A stretch of DNA of 64,000 nt. Origin: SXTU01 sp964496695 (GTDB lineage: Bacteria; Verrucomicrobiota; Verrucomicrobiia; Limisphaerales; SXTU01). Position 1 is the first letter of the stretch; each line of letters begins with the position of its first letter. The DNA lies in NCBI GenBank assembly GCA_964496695.1, contig CAZCBE010000011.1, forward strand, positions 1-64,000, in the 5' to 3' direction. The notes under the pieces are model-generated. The model saw nothing but the letters and a program-made list of their open reading frames with translations. It was not told where the DNA came from and did no database searches. This document shows positions 16,943 through 25,670 of the stretch, piece by piece. The translations under genes and the position numbers were made by a program.

Positions 16943-17275
16943 ATGAAGGAAGAGTCCGTTGATCTTGGCATTTGGGATAAACTCACCCGGGCGGTGATGT
17001 TTCTCCTCGTCGCTGCGGTCATCGCTGGCATCGGCTACCTCTGCGTGCCGCTCATTCAGCAGAACGAACGGATGCGCCAGCGCAACCTCGAACTCGAGAC
17101 CCAGATCCAGCGTGAGGAAGACGCTGGTCGCCAGCTCAAAGCCAGTCTCGATGCTCAGCGTTCCGATCCCAAGGCGGTCGAGCGGCTTGCCCGCGAAAAA
17201 CTTGGCTATGCCAAGCCCGGCGAAGTGGTCATCCGCTTCCAGGAACCGACCGCCAGCGCGCCCGTCGCGCCTTGA
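16943..17275 (+). CDS. FtsB/DivIC-like septum formation initiator protein
   Basis: 110 residues from the ATG at 16943. Topology is cytoplasmic tail (1-14), one membrane helix (about 16-35, AVMFLLVAAVIAGIGYLCV), then a coiled coil (about 38-72, QQNERMRQRNLELETQIQ...), ending in DPKAVERLAREKLGYAKPGEVVIRF. That last phrase is the conserved C-terminal signature of FtsB/DivIC. In the divisome these proteins bridge FtsL and FtsQ in the periplasm. A Pro/Ala tail closes the protein. It is a single gene downstream of the lipoprotein. Confidence 0.85.
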   Translation: MKEESVDLGIWDKLTRAVMFLLVAAVIAGIGYLCVPLIQQNERMRQRNLELETQIQREEDAGRQLKASLDAQRSDPKAVERLAREKLGYAKPGEVVIRFQEPTASAPVAP

Positions 17276-17516
17276 GTCCGGCCTGAGCTGATGCCGTTGC
17301 CGGTATCCATCCAGCAGGAGGGGAATCGCTCCGATCGCGCCTGTCGGCTTCGAAAGGACTTCGGAGCGAAGGGTGTCGCCGTTCGATACGAATCCCGCAC
17401 TCAGGAATAACCCTACCCCGTGGTGTTGACTGAAAGTTGCCTCCCGACCGAAACCGGTGAAACTCCATGCGCGACTGGTCACTTAAAGTAGACAATTGCA
17501 TCCGACGCTCAACGCT

Positions 17517-17945
17517 ATGCCAAAATCCCTCGCCCGCGTGCTTGCGGTCGAAGACAACCCGGACATGGGCGGCCTGATCAAGGCTGCCCTGGCCCGTTAT
17601 CGCATTGATACCACGGTGGTTACCAGCGGGGAGGATGCCCTGAAGTGGCTGGCCAAAGAATCGTGTGATCTGATCCTGCTGGATATCTCGCTGCCAGGCA
17701 TGAACGGACTGGATGTGTGCGCCCGGCTGAAGTCGAGCCCACGCTGGCAGCAAATCCCGGTCATTTTTGTCAGCGGCCACGGCAGTGCGGGTTACCGGGC
17801 GGAGGCGCGTCGGCTGGGGGCTGTGGACTTCATCGAGAAACCCTTTGACTTCCTCCCCTTCATCACCTGCATCTCGGGTCATCTGAAGCTCAAGCCGCCT
17901 GCCTTGAAGCCTCCGGGTTTGGCCAGGACGGCTGCGAAAGCCTGA
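17517..17945 (+). CDS. Stand-alone response regulator receiver protein (CheY-like)
   Basis: 142 residues from the ATG at 17517. It is a single receiver domain with all key positions: the acidic pair in AVEDNPD (residues 12-14), phospho-acceptor Asp in LILLDISLPGMNGLDV (about 60), Ser in FVSGHG and Lys in IEKPFDFLP. There is no output domain; the tail after residue 120 is Pro/Lys-rich (LKPPALKPPG). It probably transmits a phosphorelay signal by protein contact. No kinase is adjacent. A 241-bp spacer with no recognisable feature separates it from the FtsB-like gene. Confidence 0.88.
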   Translation: MPKSLARVLAVEDNPDMGGLIKAALARYRIDTTVVTSGEDALKWLAKESCDLILLDISLPGMNGLDVCARLKSSPRWQQIPVIFVSGHGSAGYRAEARRLGAVDFIEKPFDFLPFITCISGHLKLKPPALKPPGLARTAAKA

Positions 17946-18053
17946 CCAAACTTGTGTCCGCCGCGCAGGGGTTGTGTCGGAGTGCGGACTTCGCGGTCAG
18001 TGAAGCGCAACCCGAAGGTTGCGACGGTCCCGGTGGATGTTTAGTCTCGCGCC

Positions 18054-19124
18054 ATGCGTTCTGAATCACTCGCCTTCCTCACCCAACTGGTCAACACCCC
18101 CAGCCCGTCCGGGCACGAGGCGCGCGGACAGAAGGTCTGGCTCGACTATGTGAAGGAGTTTGCCGACGAGACGTTCTCCGACTCCTACGGCAACTGCGTG
18201 GCGGTGCTGAACAAGGGCGGGGGGCCGCGCCTCATGCTCGCCGCCCACGCCGATGAGATTTCGCTCGTGGTGAACTACATTGATGACAACGGCTTCATCT
18301 GGGTGCGCAAGCTCGGCGGGGTGGACGCCGTGGTGGCAAAGGCGCAGCGCGTCCATGTCCACTCGCGCAAGGGGCCGGTCAAAGGCGTGATCGGGAACGT
18401 GGCCCCGCACCTGTCCAAGCTGGAGAAGGAGCGCAAGGTGCCGGAGATCGCGGACCTCTTCATTGACATCGGCGCGGCGAACAAGGCGGATGCGCAGTCG
18501 CTCGTGCGCGTGGGCGACCCAATCACGATGACCAACGAGTTCGATCATCTGCGCGGGGACCTGGCGGTGGCGCGGGCGTTCGACAACCGCATCGGGACGT
18601 TCGCGGTGGCCGAGGCGCTGCGCCTGCTGCGCCCGCAGCGCAAGCGGCTCCGGGCGGAAATTTGTGTGGTGTCCAACATCATGGAGGAGGTGGGCCTGCT
18701 GGGCGCGCGGCAGATCGCCTACACCCTCAAGCCGGATGTGGCGCTGGTGGTGGACGTGACACACGCGACGGACTATCCGACGGTCAACAAGCAGATGCAC
18801 GGTGACATCAAGCTCGGCGGCGGCCCGACGGTCACGCACGGCGTGTGCAACCATCCAGTCGTCATCGAGCGGCTGGAGCAGGTGGCCCAGCATCTCAAAA
18901 TCCCCCTCCAGCACGAGGCCACCTCGGCCTCCAGCGGCACGGACACGGACGTGATCTTCTGGACGCGCGGCGGCATTCCCTGCGGCCTCATCAGCCTGCC
19001 CAATCGCTACATGCACTCGCCGGTGGAGTTGGTTAACTTGCGTGATCTGGAGCAGATCCCCGAGCTGATGGCGGGCTTTGCGCTGTCCCTGAAGCATGGG
19101 GAGGAATTCAAAGTGCGGATTTGA
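18054..19124 (+). CDS. M42 family aminopeptidase (glutamyl aminopeptidase type)
   Basis: 356 residues. The M42 metal site is complete: His65 and Asp67 (LAAHADEIS), bridging Asp177 (RAFDNRIG), Glu211-Glu212 (SNIMEEVGLLGA), Asp234 (VVDVTHATD) and His321 (NRYMHSPVE). These bind two divalent metals; Glu211 acts as general base in the family. M42 enzymes form dodecameric tetrahedral cytoplasmic aminopeptidases that trim peptides from proteolysis. The start ATG at 18054 gives a standard N-terminus (SESLAFLTQLVNTPSPSGHE). It is a single gene, followed by a 380-bp spacer with a large fold-back. Confidence 0.93.
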   Translation: MRSESLAFLTQLVNTPSPSGHEARGQKVWLDYVKEFADETFSDSYGNCVAVLNKGGGPRLMLAAHADEISLVVNYIDDNGFIWVRKLGGVDAVVAKAQRVHVHSRKGPVKGVIGNVAPHLSKLEKERKVPEIADLFIDIGAANKADAQSLVRVGDPITMTNEFDHLRGDLAVARAFDNRIGTFAVAEALRLLRPQRKRLRAEICVVSNIMEEVGLLGARQIAYTLKPDVALVVDVTHATDYPTVNKQMHGDIKLGGGPTVTHGVCNHPVVIERLEQVAQHLKIPLQHEATSASSGTDTDVIFWTRGGIPCGLISLPNRYMHSPVELVNLRDLEQIPELMAGFALSLKHGEEFKVRI

Positions 19125-19216
19125 AGCCGGGAGGCAGCAAGAGGGGTTACAAAAATGGCCTGGACCAAGGATGGATTAGGCCTTGGAGAATGAGGTTTTG
19201 ACCACGGACGATCCCT

Positions 19217-19348
19217 TTCCCCACCCCAGCCCTCTCCCTTGGGGAGAGGGAGCCAGTCAGCCAGCCATGAAGCAACGCGCGCGCACGAATACCAGCAGTG
19301 CGGACGGAGTTTCTCCCTCTCCCCAAGGGAGAGGGCCGGGGTGAGGGG
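19217..19348. repeat. Fold-back K1 of the CCCTCTCCCTTGGGGAGAGGG type
   Basis: The left arm 19217-19252 and the right arm 19313-19348 are reverse complements with four mismatches in 36. Each arm is itself a hairpin (CCCTCTCCC TTGG GGAGAGGG). The loop is 60 bp. It occupies the middle of the gene-free stretch 19125-19504. Related single copies occur at 29285-29323, 49096-49138 and 61365-61407. Words of this type are widespread in bacterial intergenic DNA. Confidence 0.8.
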
Positions 19349-19504
19349 AAAGCGCGCCCACGAACGCGACGGTCACGCTCGCAGACTGGATTGAGAGTTG
19401 GACCACGCGGGTTCAGGTGTTTTATGGAGCGTAGTAATTCACCTTCTGCTTGCCCTCCCCGGAGATTGTTGGCTGAATAGCGCCGCTCTAACCCAACACA
19501 CCGC

Positions 19505-21808
19505 ATGGCCAATGTCATCGCAAGGAGTGGCTGGTTCCTGAACGTCGTCGCGCGGTTCGCGCGTGGACTGGCGGGACTGGTTTTGCCCATTGGCCTGCTG
19601 GCTGGGCTGACGCTTCCATCCCGGGGCGCGGAGCGTTTCGACGACATCTCCATTTCCCCGCAGGTCTTCTTCCAGGGCCAGACTTACCACGGCTACGTTG
19701 AGATGCGCTTCGCGGTGGAGAACCAGTCCAAGGACCGCACCCGCAAAGTCACCCTCTCCACGCCGCACTCCGCCTACGGCGGAGGCAACAACCTCCGGCG
19801 CGTCGAGCGCACCGTGACCGTCAGCCCCGGCACCACGGTGAACCTCACGCTCTGGCAGCCGCCGCTCCTGCTCAATGGCGACAACCAGGTGGACGTATCC
19901 ATTGATGGAAAGTATCGGGGCGTGATCCCGCGTGGCGGCAACAACCAGCACATGCAGCACAACGGCAGTGTGCCGGGTGGGCCGCGATCCGTGCTCGTGA
20001 GCCGCAGCCTGAACAGCGACGACCTGGACAAGGCGTTCCGTGGCGGCGTCACCTCCCGCGGGCCGATGGCGCAGTTCTCGCCCGAGCAGGCCACCGGCGC
20101 GCCGAACGTGACGCGCGGTTCCAGCGGCATGAATGCCAACGCCTGGACGCCCGACCGCATTGGCCGAGGCGGCTGGGAATGGCTGGAGGTGGATTTCAAG
20201 CCGCCTCGGGAGGTGAAGACGCTGCGCATCCACAAGCTGGGCTGGGACCAGGCGTTCAAGACCATCGTGCTCCGGGGCACCAACGGGGCCGACCTCGCCA
20301 CCATCACGGTGACCAACACCGCCGTGCGCAATTTCACCGTGAACGTGATGGAAGTTCCATTGCCCGCCCTGACCAATGTGATCCAGTCAGTGCGCCTCAA
20401 TGTGGATGCCTCTTCCTTCGGCGGTCAGGTGAGCGTGGACGCGGTGGAGTTGTTCGACGGGTCAACGGCCAGCTATGCCACGGATGCGCGGGCCAGCAGC
20501 ACCTGGGCGACGCGGATGTCTTCCAGTTCCTCGTCCTCGACCTACACCGGGCCGACGGTGCTGCGCAGCGAACTCGAGGCCAGCGGCTGGAGCGAGTCGT
20601 GGCTGGCGTTCACGCCGTTTGACCTCGTAGTGCTGTCCCGCACCGACCTGGCGGCAATGACGGCGGCGCAGCAAGGCGCGCTGTGGAGCTACGTCGAGGC
20701 AGGCGGCACGCTGGCGGTGCTCGGGCTCACGGAACTGCCCAAGGCATGGCAAAGCTCGGCGTCGCCGAAGATTGTTTCCGGCGGGGCCACCCACGTGTAT
20801 GCCGGGTTTGGCCGTTGCCGGCTGCTGGAAGGCACCACCATCACCGCCCTGCCTCGGCTGCAGGTGGACAATCTGAAGGACATGGCCCGCGAGGGCGGAC
20901 AGGTCTGGAGCAGCATCCCGAACGAAGCCAATGCGAATGGTGAGTTCCCCGTCATCGAGGACACCCGCATCCCGGTGCGGGGCATCGTCTTCATCATGCT
21001 GGCCTTCATCCTTCTGGTCGGGCCGGTGAACATCTTCTTCTGTGCCCGCGCCAACCGCCGCACGGCGATGCTCTGGACCATCCCGCTGATTTCCTTGGTC
21101 ACCTGCGCCATTGTTTTCGCCTACTCCTTGATGAGCGAGGGCATCACGGCGAGTTCGCGCACTGAAGCGGTCACGATTCTGGACCAGGCCGCGCACCGGG
21201 CCACCACGCTCGCGCGACAGGCCTTCTATGCCCCGCTCACGCCGGGCGACGGTTTGCGCTACAGCCACGACACCGAGGTCACGCCGCTGGTGGACGTGGG
21301 CCGCTACAACGGTGGCAATTCGCGGGAGGTGGAGCTGTCGCAGTCGCAGCATCTCACGCGTGGGTGGATCTCGGCGCGCGTTCCGGCCCAGTTCTCCCTC
21401 CGCAAGTCCGAGGTCCGCCGCGAGCGCATCACCGTGCAGCGGCTCCCGGATGGTCGCGTGATGGTGGTCAACGGGCTGGGGGTGGACATCCAGACGTTGT
21501 GGCTGCGCAATGACAAGGGCCGCCTGTTCAAGGGCGAAGCGCTCAAGGCGGGCCAGACCGCGCAAGTGCGGCCGGACACGGCGGTCGCCCTGGATTCGGC
21601 GCTGAATCCCATCGCCGGCCTGTATCAGGCCGCCTGGCCCACGGCCCACGACTCCCTGACGAACGCTCCCGCGCGTTACCTCCGCCCCGACACTTATCTG
21701 GCCGTGCTGGGCGACGCCCCCTTCATCGAGAACGGCCTGGGCAAGCCCGGCAAAGCCCGCGCGCGCCAGACCATCATCGGCCTGCTGGCCCCGGAGGACA
21801 TCAAGTGA
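19505..21808 (+). CDS. Large membrane protein with glutamine-amidotransferase-like and galactose-binding-like regions
   Basis: 767 residues from the ATG at 19505, with an N-terminal signal/anchor (about 20-40). Residues ~190-330 resemble a discoidin-like beta-sandwich (ATGAPN..., GGWEWLEVDFKPPREVKTLRIHK). Residues ~355-430 (TPFDLVVLSRTDLAAM..., GALWSYVEAGGTLAVLGL) resemble the GATase1-like domain seen in proteins beside DUF58/BatA genes. Two membrane helices at about 490-512 and 520-540 are followed by a soluble beta-rich tail. A Ser-run lies near residues 339-344. As first gene of the ABC/DUF58/BatA series it is probably a structural part of the same unknown envelope system. Confidence 0.75.
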   Translation: MANVIARSGWFLNVVARFARGLAGLVLPIGLLAGLTLPSRGAERFDDISISPQVFFQGQTYHGYVEMRFAVENQSKDRTRKVTLSTPHSAYGGGNNLRRVERTVTVSPGTTVNLTLWQPPLLLNGDNQVDVSIDGKYRGVIPRGGNNQHMQHNGSVPGGPRSVLVSRSLNSDDLDKAFRGGVTSRGPMAQFSPEQATGAPNVTRGSSGMNANAWTPDRIGRGGWEWLEVDFKPPREVKTLRIHKLGWDQAFKTIVLRGTNGADLATITVTNTAVRNFTVNVMEVPLPALTNVIQSVRLNVDASSFGGQVSVDAVELFDGSTASYATDARASSTWATRMSSSSSSSTYTGPTVLRSELEASGWSESWLAFTPFDLVVLSRTDLAAMTAAQQGALWSYVEAGGTLAVLGLTELPKAWQSSASPKIVSGGATHVYAGFGRCRLLEGTTITALPRLQVDNLKDMAREGGQVWSSIPNEANANGEFPVIEDTRIPVRGIVFIMLAFILLVGPVNIFFCARANRRTAMLWTIPLISLVTCAIVFAYSLMSEGITASSRTEAVTILDQAAHRATTLARQAFYAPLTPGDGLRYSHDTEVTPLVDVGRYNGGNSREVELSQSQHLTRGWISARVPAQFSLRKSEVRRERITVQRLPDGRVMVVNGLGVDIQTLWLRNDKGRLFKGEALKAGQTAQVRPDTAVALDSALNPIAGLYQAAWPTAHDSLTNAPARYLRPDTYLAVLGDAPFIENGLGKPGKARARQTIIGLLAPEDIK

Positions 21809-21888
21809 AACTTCAGCCAGCACAACCCGCGGTTTGTGGCAGCTCGGTGCCCCGAACTTTCAAAGTGCTGCGCGGTCCTGGGGCGGTA

Positions 21889-22074
21889 TGGAGTGCGGCG
21901 AGTTCTCGCCGCTTTCCGCAGGCGACTTGTCGCCGTCGAAGTCTGGGTGCGTGCTTTGTCACGGGGCGTCTTGCTGCTGGCGCCAGCCGGACACGCATGG
22001 TTCTTCCGATACATGGGCGGACCTCGACGGCGACAAGTCGCCTGCGGAAAGCGGTGACAAGTCACCGCACTCCA
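21889..22074. repeat. Fold-back M with 51-bp arms (GGCGACTTGTCGCC units)
   Basis: Bases 21889-21939 and 22024-22074 are reverse complements with four mismatches in 51. Each arm carries two near-palindromes (CGGCGAGTTCTCGCCG or CGGTGACAAGTCACCG, and GGCGACTTGTCGCC) separated by CTTTCCGCA. The loop is 84 bp. It fills most of the 361-bp gap between the large membrane protein and the ABC ATPase gene of the same orientation, so it would be transcribed within the operon. Confidence 0.85.
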
Positions 22075-22130
22075 AAGGCAACCGACGGCGCGCGTGCATT
22101 TGGACAAAGCCCCCGGCGCTCGCGACTCAC

Positions 22131-22169
22131 CCCCATTCCGCATTCCGCATTCCGAACTCCGCCTTCCCC
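22131..22169. repeat. Heptamer array H (ATTCCGC words) abutting a start codon
   Basis: Five degenerate heptamers in tandem (ATTCCGC ATTCCGC, ATTCCGA ACTCCGC, CTTCCCC) end immediately before the ATG of the ABC ATPase gene at 22170. No complementary arm is present nearby. No ribosome-binding site other than these words precedes the start. Confidence 0.6.
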
Positions 22170-23099
22170 ATGAAAGTTCAAGTTCGCGGACTTCACAAAC
22201 GCTTCGGCAAGACGGTGGCCGTGGACAACTTCACGTTCTCCTTCGACAACGGCCACGTCTTCGGCTTCGTCGGTCCGAACGGCGCGGGCAAGACCACCAC
22301 CATGCGGGTCATCGCCACGCTGGAGGAGCCGACCGAGGGCGATGTGCTCATCAACGGCATCTCCGTCCGCGAGGAGCCGGAGTATGCCCGCCGGAGCGTG
22401 GGCTATGTGCCGGACTCCCTGCCCGCGCACAACGACGTGACGGTCCACGAGTATCTGGACTTCTACGCGCGGGCCTATGGTTTGCAGGGGGCAAAACGGC
22501 GGGAGGCGGTCGGGGCCGTCGAGGAATTCACCGGTGTCACCGGCATTCTGGACAAGCACCTCAAGGCATTGTCCAAAGGCATGAAGCAGCGCGTCACGCT
22601 GGGCCGCGCGCTCATCCACAATCCCGACGTGCTCATCCTCGATGAGCCGGCCGCCGGCCTCGACCCGCGCGCGCGCGTCGAGTTGCGCGAGCTGCTCATG
22701 GTGCTGGCCACGCAGAACAAGGCCATCCTCATCAGCTCGCACATCCTCACGGAGCTGACCGAGATCTGCAATGGCGTGGTCATCGTCGAGCGCGGCAAGC
22801 TCCTGGAGTCCGGCACCGTGGCGGACGTGCTGAAGAAGAGCACCCCGCACCGCGCCTTCGCCATCCGCGTGCTCGGCCCCCCGTCGGCGCTCGTCAAGGA
22901 GCTGCTCCAGACCCCGCACGTCATCAACGCCCGCGAGGTCAGCGGCGAGGTGCTGCTGGAAGTGGAAGGCGATGAATCCGCCGGCTGCGACCTGCTGGCC
23001 GCCCTGGTCGGCAAAGGCTTCAAGGTCGCCGAGTTCAAGCAGAGCAAGGCGAACCTGGAGGACATCTTCATGAACGTGACGAAGGGAGGGGTGCAGTGA
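22170..23099 (+). CDS. ABC transporter ATP-binding protein
   Basis: 309 residues from the ATG at 22170. Walker A is GPNGAGKT (35-42), the signature is LSKGMKQ (134-140), Walker B is LILDEP (155-160), and the H-loop lies in ILISSHILTELTEIC. The C-terminal ~85 residues form the extra domain of ABC-2-type exporters and gliding-motility-like ATPases. It should energise the permease encoded next. Frame-open sequence upstream of 22170 is repeat-derived and not considered coding. Its position between the GATase-like membrane protein and the permease is usual for this cluster in PVC bacteria. Confidence 0.93.
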   Translation: MKVQVRGLHKRFGKTVAVDNFTFSFDNGHVFGFVGPNGAGKTTTMRVIATLEEPTEGDVLINGISVREEPEYARRSVGYVPDSLPAHNDVTVHEYLDFYARAYGLQGAKRREAVGAVEEFTGVTGILDKHLKALSKGMKQRVTLGRALIHNPDVLILDEPAAGLDPRARVELRELLMVLATQNKAILISSHILTELTEICNGVVIVERGKLLESGTVADVLKKSTPHRAFAIRVLGPPSALVKELLQTPHVINAREVSGEVLLEVEGDESAGCDLLAALVGKGFKVAEFKQSKANLEDIFMNVTKGGVQ

Positions 23100-23100
23100 G

Positions 23101-23226
23101 AATGTCCAATGCCGAATGCCTAATGCCCAATGAATGCCCAATGCCCAATGGGCGGTGTGCATCCGCGCTGAGAGCGGGCGTTGGGGCTTGGACATTGATT
23201 GGAGATTGGACATTGGAAATTGGTCA
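23101..23226. repeat. Heptamer fold-back B1 (ATGCCCA words) filling the ATPase-permease spacer
   Basis: The left arm 23101-23151 is a run of heptamers (ATGTCCA ATGCCGA, ATGCCTA ATGCCCA) with a four-base slip (ATGA) before the run resumes. The right arm 23180-23226 is the complement (TTGGACATTGATTGGAG..., GGACATTGGAAATTGG). The element occupies essentially all of the spacer 23100-23229 and ends three bases before the permease start codon. Confidence 0.8.
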
Positions 23227-23229
23227 TCT

Positions 23230-24792
23230 ATGAATCTCCCCACCCTCTCCAACTGGCGCACTTGGGAGCCGAATCCTATCGTCGTGAAGGAGCTTCGGCA
23301 GGCCGTGCGGAGCTGGGCGGTGGCGGGCATGTTGCTGGTGTTCCTCACGGTCCAGTTCATCGTCACGATCGTCTTCATGCTCAATCAGAGCTTTGCCATC
23401 AGTCCCAGTTCCGGGATCGGTCGTGAGGTCTTTCAAGCTTTTCTGTTCGTGCTCACCGTTGTCGGCTTCATGTTCATCCCGATCTATGTCGGGGGGCGGC
23501 TTTCTGCGGAGCGGCAGGAGGGGAATGTGGACATGCTCTACATCACCACGCTTTCGCCGGCACGCATCATCCGGGGCAAGCTGCTCTGTGGCGCCTACCT
23601 GATCGTGCTCTTCTTCAGCGTGTGCGCGCCGTTCATGGTGTTCACTAACCTGCTGCGCGGCATAGATCTGCCGACGGTTTTCGTGCTGCTGGTGGTGGCC
23701 TTCCTGTTGTCCTTGCTCTCGCTGCAGGCGGCCATCTTCCTGTCGTGCCTGCCGGCCAGCAAGGGACTGAAGCTCCTCGTCGGCCTGCCCGCCGGCGGTT
23801 TCATGATGAGCCTGGTGGGCATGATGACTGGACTCTCCGTGGACCTGATGCGCGAGGGCGTCGGCAGTCGGCTGGGGACGTGGGAGTTTTGGGGCGCGTC
23901 CCTGAGCGTGACCTTCATCGGCCTGTTGCTGTTTGGCTTTCTCCATCTCGCCGCCATCGCGCTGGTGTCGCCGGCGTCGGCGAACCGCGCCTTGCCCCTG
24001 CGATCCTTTGTCACCGTGGCGTGGTTCCTCTTGCTGGTGGTCGCCGTGGGCTGGTCGGTGCAGTCGGGGGCGCTGGAGCCAGTGAGTATGTGGGCGGGGC
24101 TGGCGACGGGCGGGCTGGTCTTCGCGCTGCTGATCGCGGTGAGTGAAGGGGATGACGTGAGTGTCCGCATCCGCCGCACCATCCCGGAGCCCGGCGGACG
24201 TCGTATGCTGGCCTTCTTCTTCTACAGCGGTTCGGCCGGCGGGTTGGCGTGGACCATCCTGCTGGGGGCGGCCACGCTGCTTGTGGCGGGACTGATGCTG
24301 GAGGGCGGTCTCATCCAGACACTGTCGAACTACTGGGTGGCGCGGCCCGTGTCCCATCGCCTGATGGGCAGCACTGCCGACCAGTTCACCCTGTTCCTGT
24401 CCACGCTGTTCCTCTACGCACTGGCGTATGTGCTCCTCGGCCTGTTCATCCACCGTCGGTTTCAGCCGCACCGGCCGGCCATCTTCGCCGGTCTGTGCAG
24501 TGTCGCCTTGCCGGCGCTCTGGGCCATCGTCCCGAATCTGGTCCTCTTCTTCCTGAATCAGCTCTCGTGGGACGCCCTGCAGGAACGCCAGCTCGGCAAC
24601 ATTTTCAATGTCTTCGCGCTCAAGGACCGCGCCTTCATCGCGGACCATCAGCTTTGCGCGATCTTCATGCTGGCCATTGGCGTGGTGGTGAACATTGACT
24701 GGTTCTACCGGCAGGTCCGGGCCTTTCAGCCGGTCGTCCGCCCGCCCGCCCGCCCGCCCACGGTGGCAAATTCAACCGCCTCCTCGAAGTGA
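23230..24792 (+). CDS. ABC-2 type transporter permease
   Basis: 520 residues from the ATG at 23230 (MNLPTLSNWRTWEPNPIVVKELRQ). The NPIVVKELRQAVRS opening, a first helix at about 35-57 and then GRLSAERQEGNVDMLYITTLSPARIIRGKLL are typical of ABC-2 permeases. Roughly ten to twelve membrane helices follow. The C-terminal residues are a low-complexity RPPARPPT encoded by a CGCC-rich microsatellite at 24738-24760. It pairs with the preceding ATPase. No second permease is present. No Shine-Dalgarno sequence precedes the start, which abuts fold-back B1. The stop overlaps the next gene by four bases. Confidence 0.9.
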   Translation: MNLPTLSNWRTWEPNPIVVKELRQAVRSWAVAGMLLVFLTVQFIVTIVFMLNQSFAISPSSGIGREVFQAFLFVLTVVGFMFIPIYVGGRLSAERQEGNVDMLYITTLSPARIIRGKLLCGAYLIVLFFSVCAPFMVFTNLLRGIDLPTVFVLLVVAFLLSLLSLQAAIFLSCLPASKGLKLLVGLPAGGFMMSLVGMMTGLSVDLMREGVGSRLGTWEFWGASLSVTFIGLLLFGFLHLAAIALVSPASANRALPLRSFVTVAWFLLLVVAVGWSVQSGALEPVSMWAGLATGGLVFALLIAVSEGDDVSVRIRRTIPEPGGRRMLAFFFYSGSAGGLAWTILLGAATLLVAGLMLEGGLIQTLSNYWVARPVSHRLMGSTADQFTLFLSTLFLYALAYVLLGLFIHRRFQPHRPAIFAGLCSVALPALWAIVPNLVLFFLNQLSWDALQERQLGNIFNVFALKDRAFIADHQLCAIFMLAIGVVVNIDWFYRQVRAFQPVVRPPARPPTVANSTASSK

Positions 24793-25664
24793 GACTTCGC
24801 CAGGGCCACTCAGCGGCGTTCACGCTGCTCGAACTGCTGGTGGTGGTGGCCGTCATCGGCGTGCTCGCCGGGCTGCTGCTGACCTCGCTGGGCCAGAGCA
24901 AGGAACGCGCGCGGGAGACCGCCTGCCTGAGCAATCTCCGTCAGATCGGCATCGCCGCCAAACTTTACACGGATGAGCACGGCGGCCGGTATCCCCGGAA
25001 ATTTGTCCGCGATGCCGCTCCACCGGTGGGCCGGACGAACCTGAACAAGAGCGCCCAGTATGCCATGGGCGGGAAGGACCCTAGCGACTCGCATCCGCAC
25101 TTCTTTGACTGGTATCCCTCGGCGAGTGCTCGGCCGCTGAATCCCTACACCGGCAACCCCAACACCTTTCATTGCCCGAATGACCGGGGCATGACCTGCC
25201 TGTCCGATGCGCCGGGGTGCGTGATTCACTTCTCGTTCCCGTCCGCCTGGGAAATGGTGGGCAGCAGCTACCATTACAATGCGGGGAACTTGATCGCGCC
25301 CTTGGACACCACAAGGTCCAACAGTATTACGCTGCTTCCGCAGGCCGATCCGCTGCGCGGTATGTCCGGCAAGCCGGAGGCGTGGGTGGAGGACCCGGCG
25401 CGCTACATCCAGATGCACGAGCCGCCGGCGCACCCTTACTACAAAAGGGGCTTGGACGTCATGCTGTGGTCGCAATGGCATCGGGTCGGAGCAGGGGGCC
25501 TCGTTGAGTTTCCCGATCCGGCAATGGCTCCGGGACGTTTCGTTTCGCCGGTCCTGTTTGTGGACGGGCATGTGGCGATGCAGGACTTCAGCGACTCGTT
25601 GAAGATGGACCCGTATTTTCCCTACGAGCCCACCAAAGAGTGGATTTGGTATAAACCCCAGTGA
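24789..25664 (+). CDS. Prepilin-type secreted protein inside the ABC/DUF58 operon
   Basis: 291 residues with a GTG start overlapping the permease stop (GTGA). A basic leader (MRLRQGHSAA) is followed by FTLLELLVVVAVIGVLAGLL, the prepilin helix, but the residue before Phe is Ala rather than the usual Gly. The body contains YAMGGKDPSDSHPHFFDWYP, YHYNAGNLIAP and a C-terminal LFVDGHVAMQDFS, the DGHV-type ending of verrucomicrobial pseudopilins. Translational coupling to the permease suggests that its product serves the same envelope system. A six-base gap precedes the next gene. Confidence 0.8.
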   Translation: MRLRQGHSAAFTLLELLVVVAVIGVLAGLLLTSLGQSKERARETACLSNLRQIGIAAKLYTDEHGGRYPRKFVRDAAPPVGRTNLNKSAQYAMGGKDPSDSHPHFFDWYPSASARPLNPYTGNPNTFHCPNDRGMTCLSDAPGCVIHFSFPSAWEMVGSSYHYNAGNLIAPLDTTRSNSITLLPQADPLRGMSGKPEAWVEDPARYIQMHEPPAHPYYKRGLDVMLWSQWHRVGAGGLVEFPDPAMAPGRFVSPVLFVDGHVAMQDFSDSLKMDPYFPYEPTKEWIWYKPQ

Positions 25665-25670
25665 ATCGCC

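Noticed and set aside
21834..22169. N-terminal extension of the ABC ATPase
   Set aside because: The extension is encoded by fold-back M and heptamer array H; the ATPase family starts at the ATG at 22170.
22062..23384. Minus-strand open frame opposite the ABC ATPase
   Set aside because: Complement of a convincing ATPase gene; no motif.
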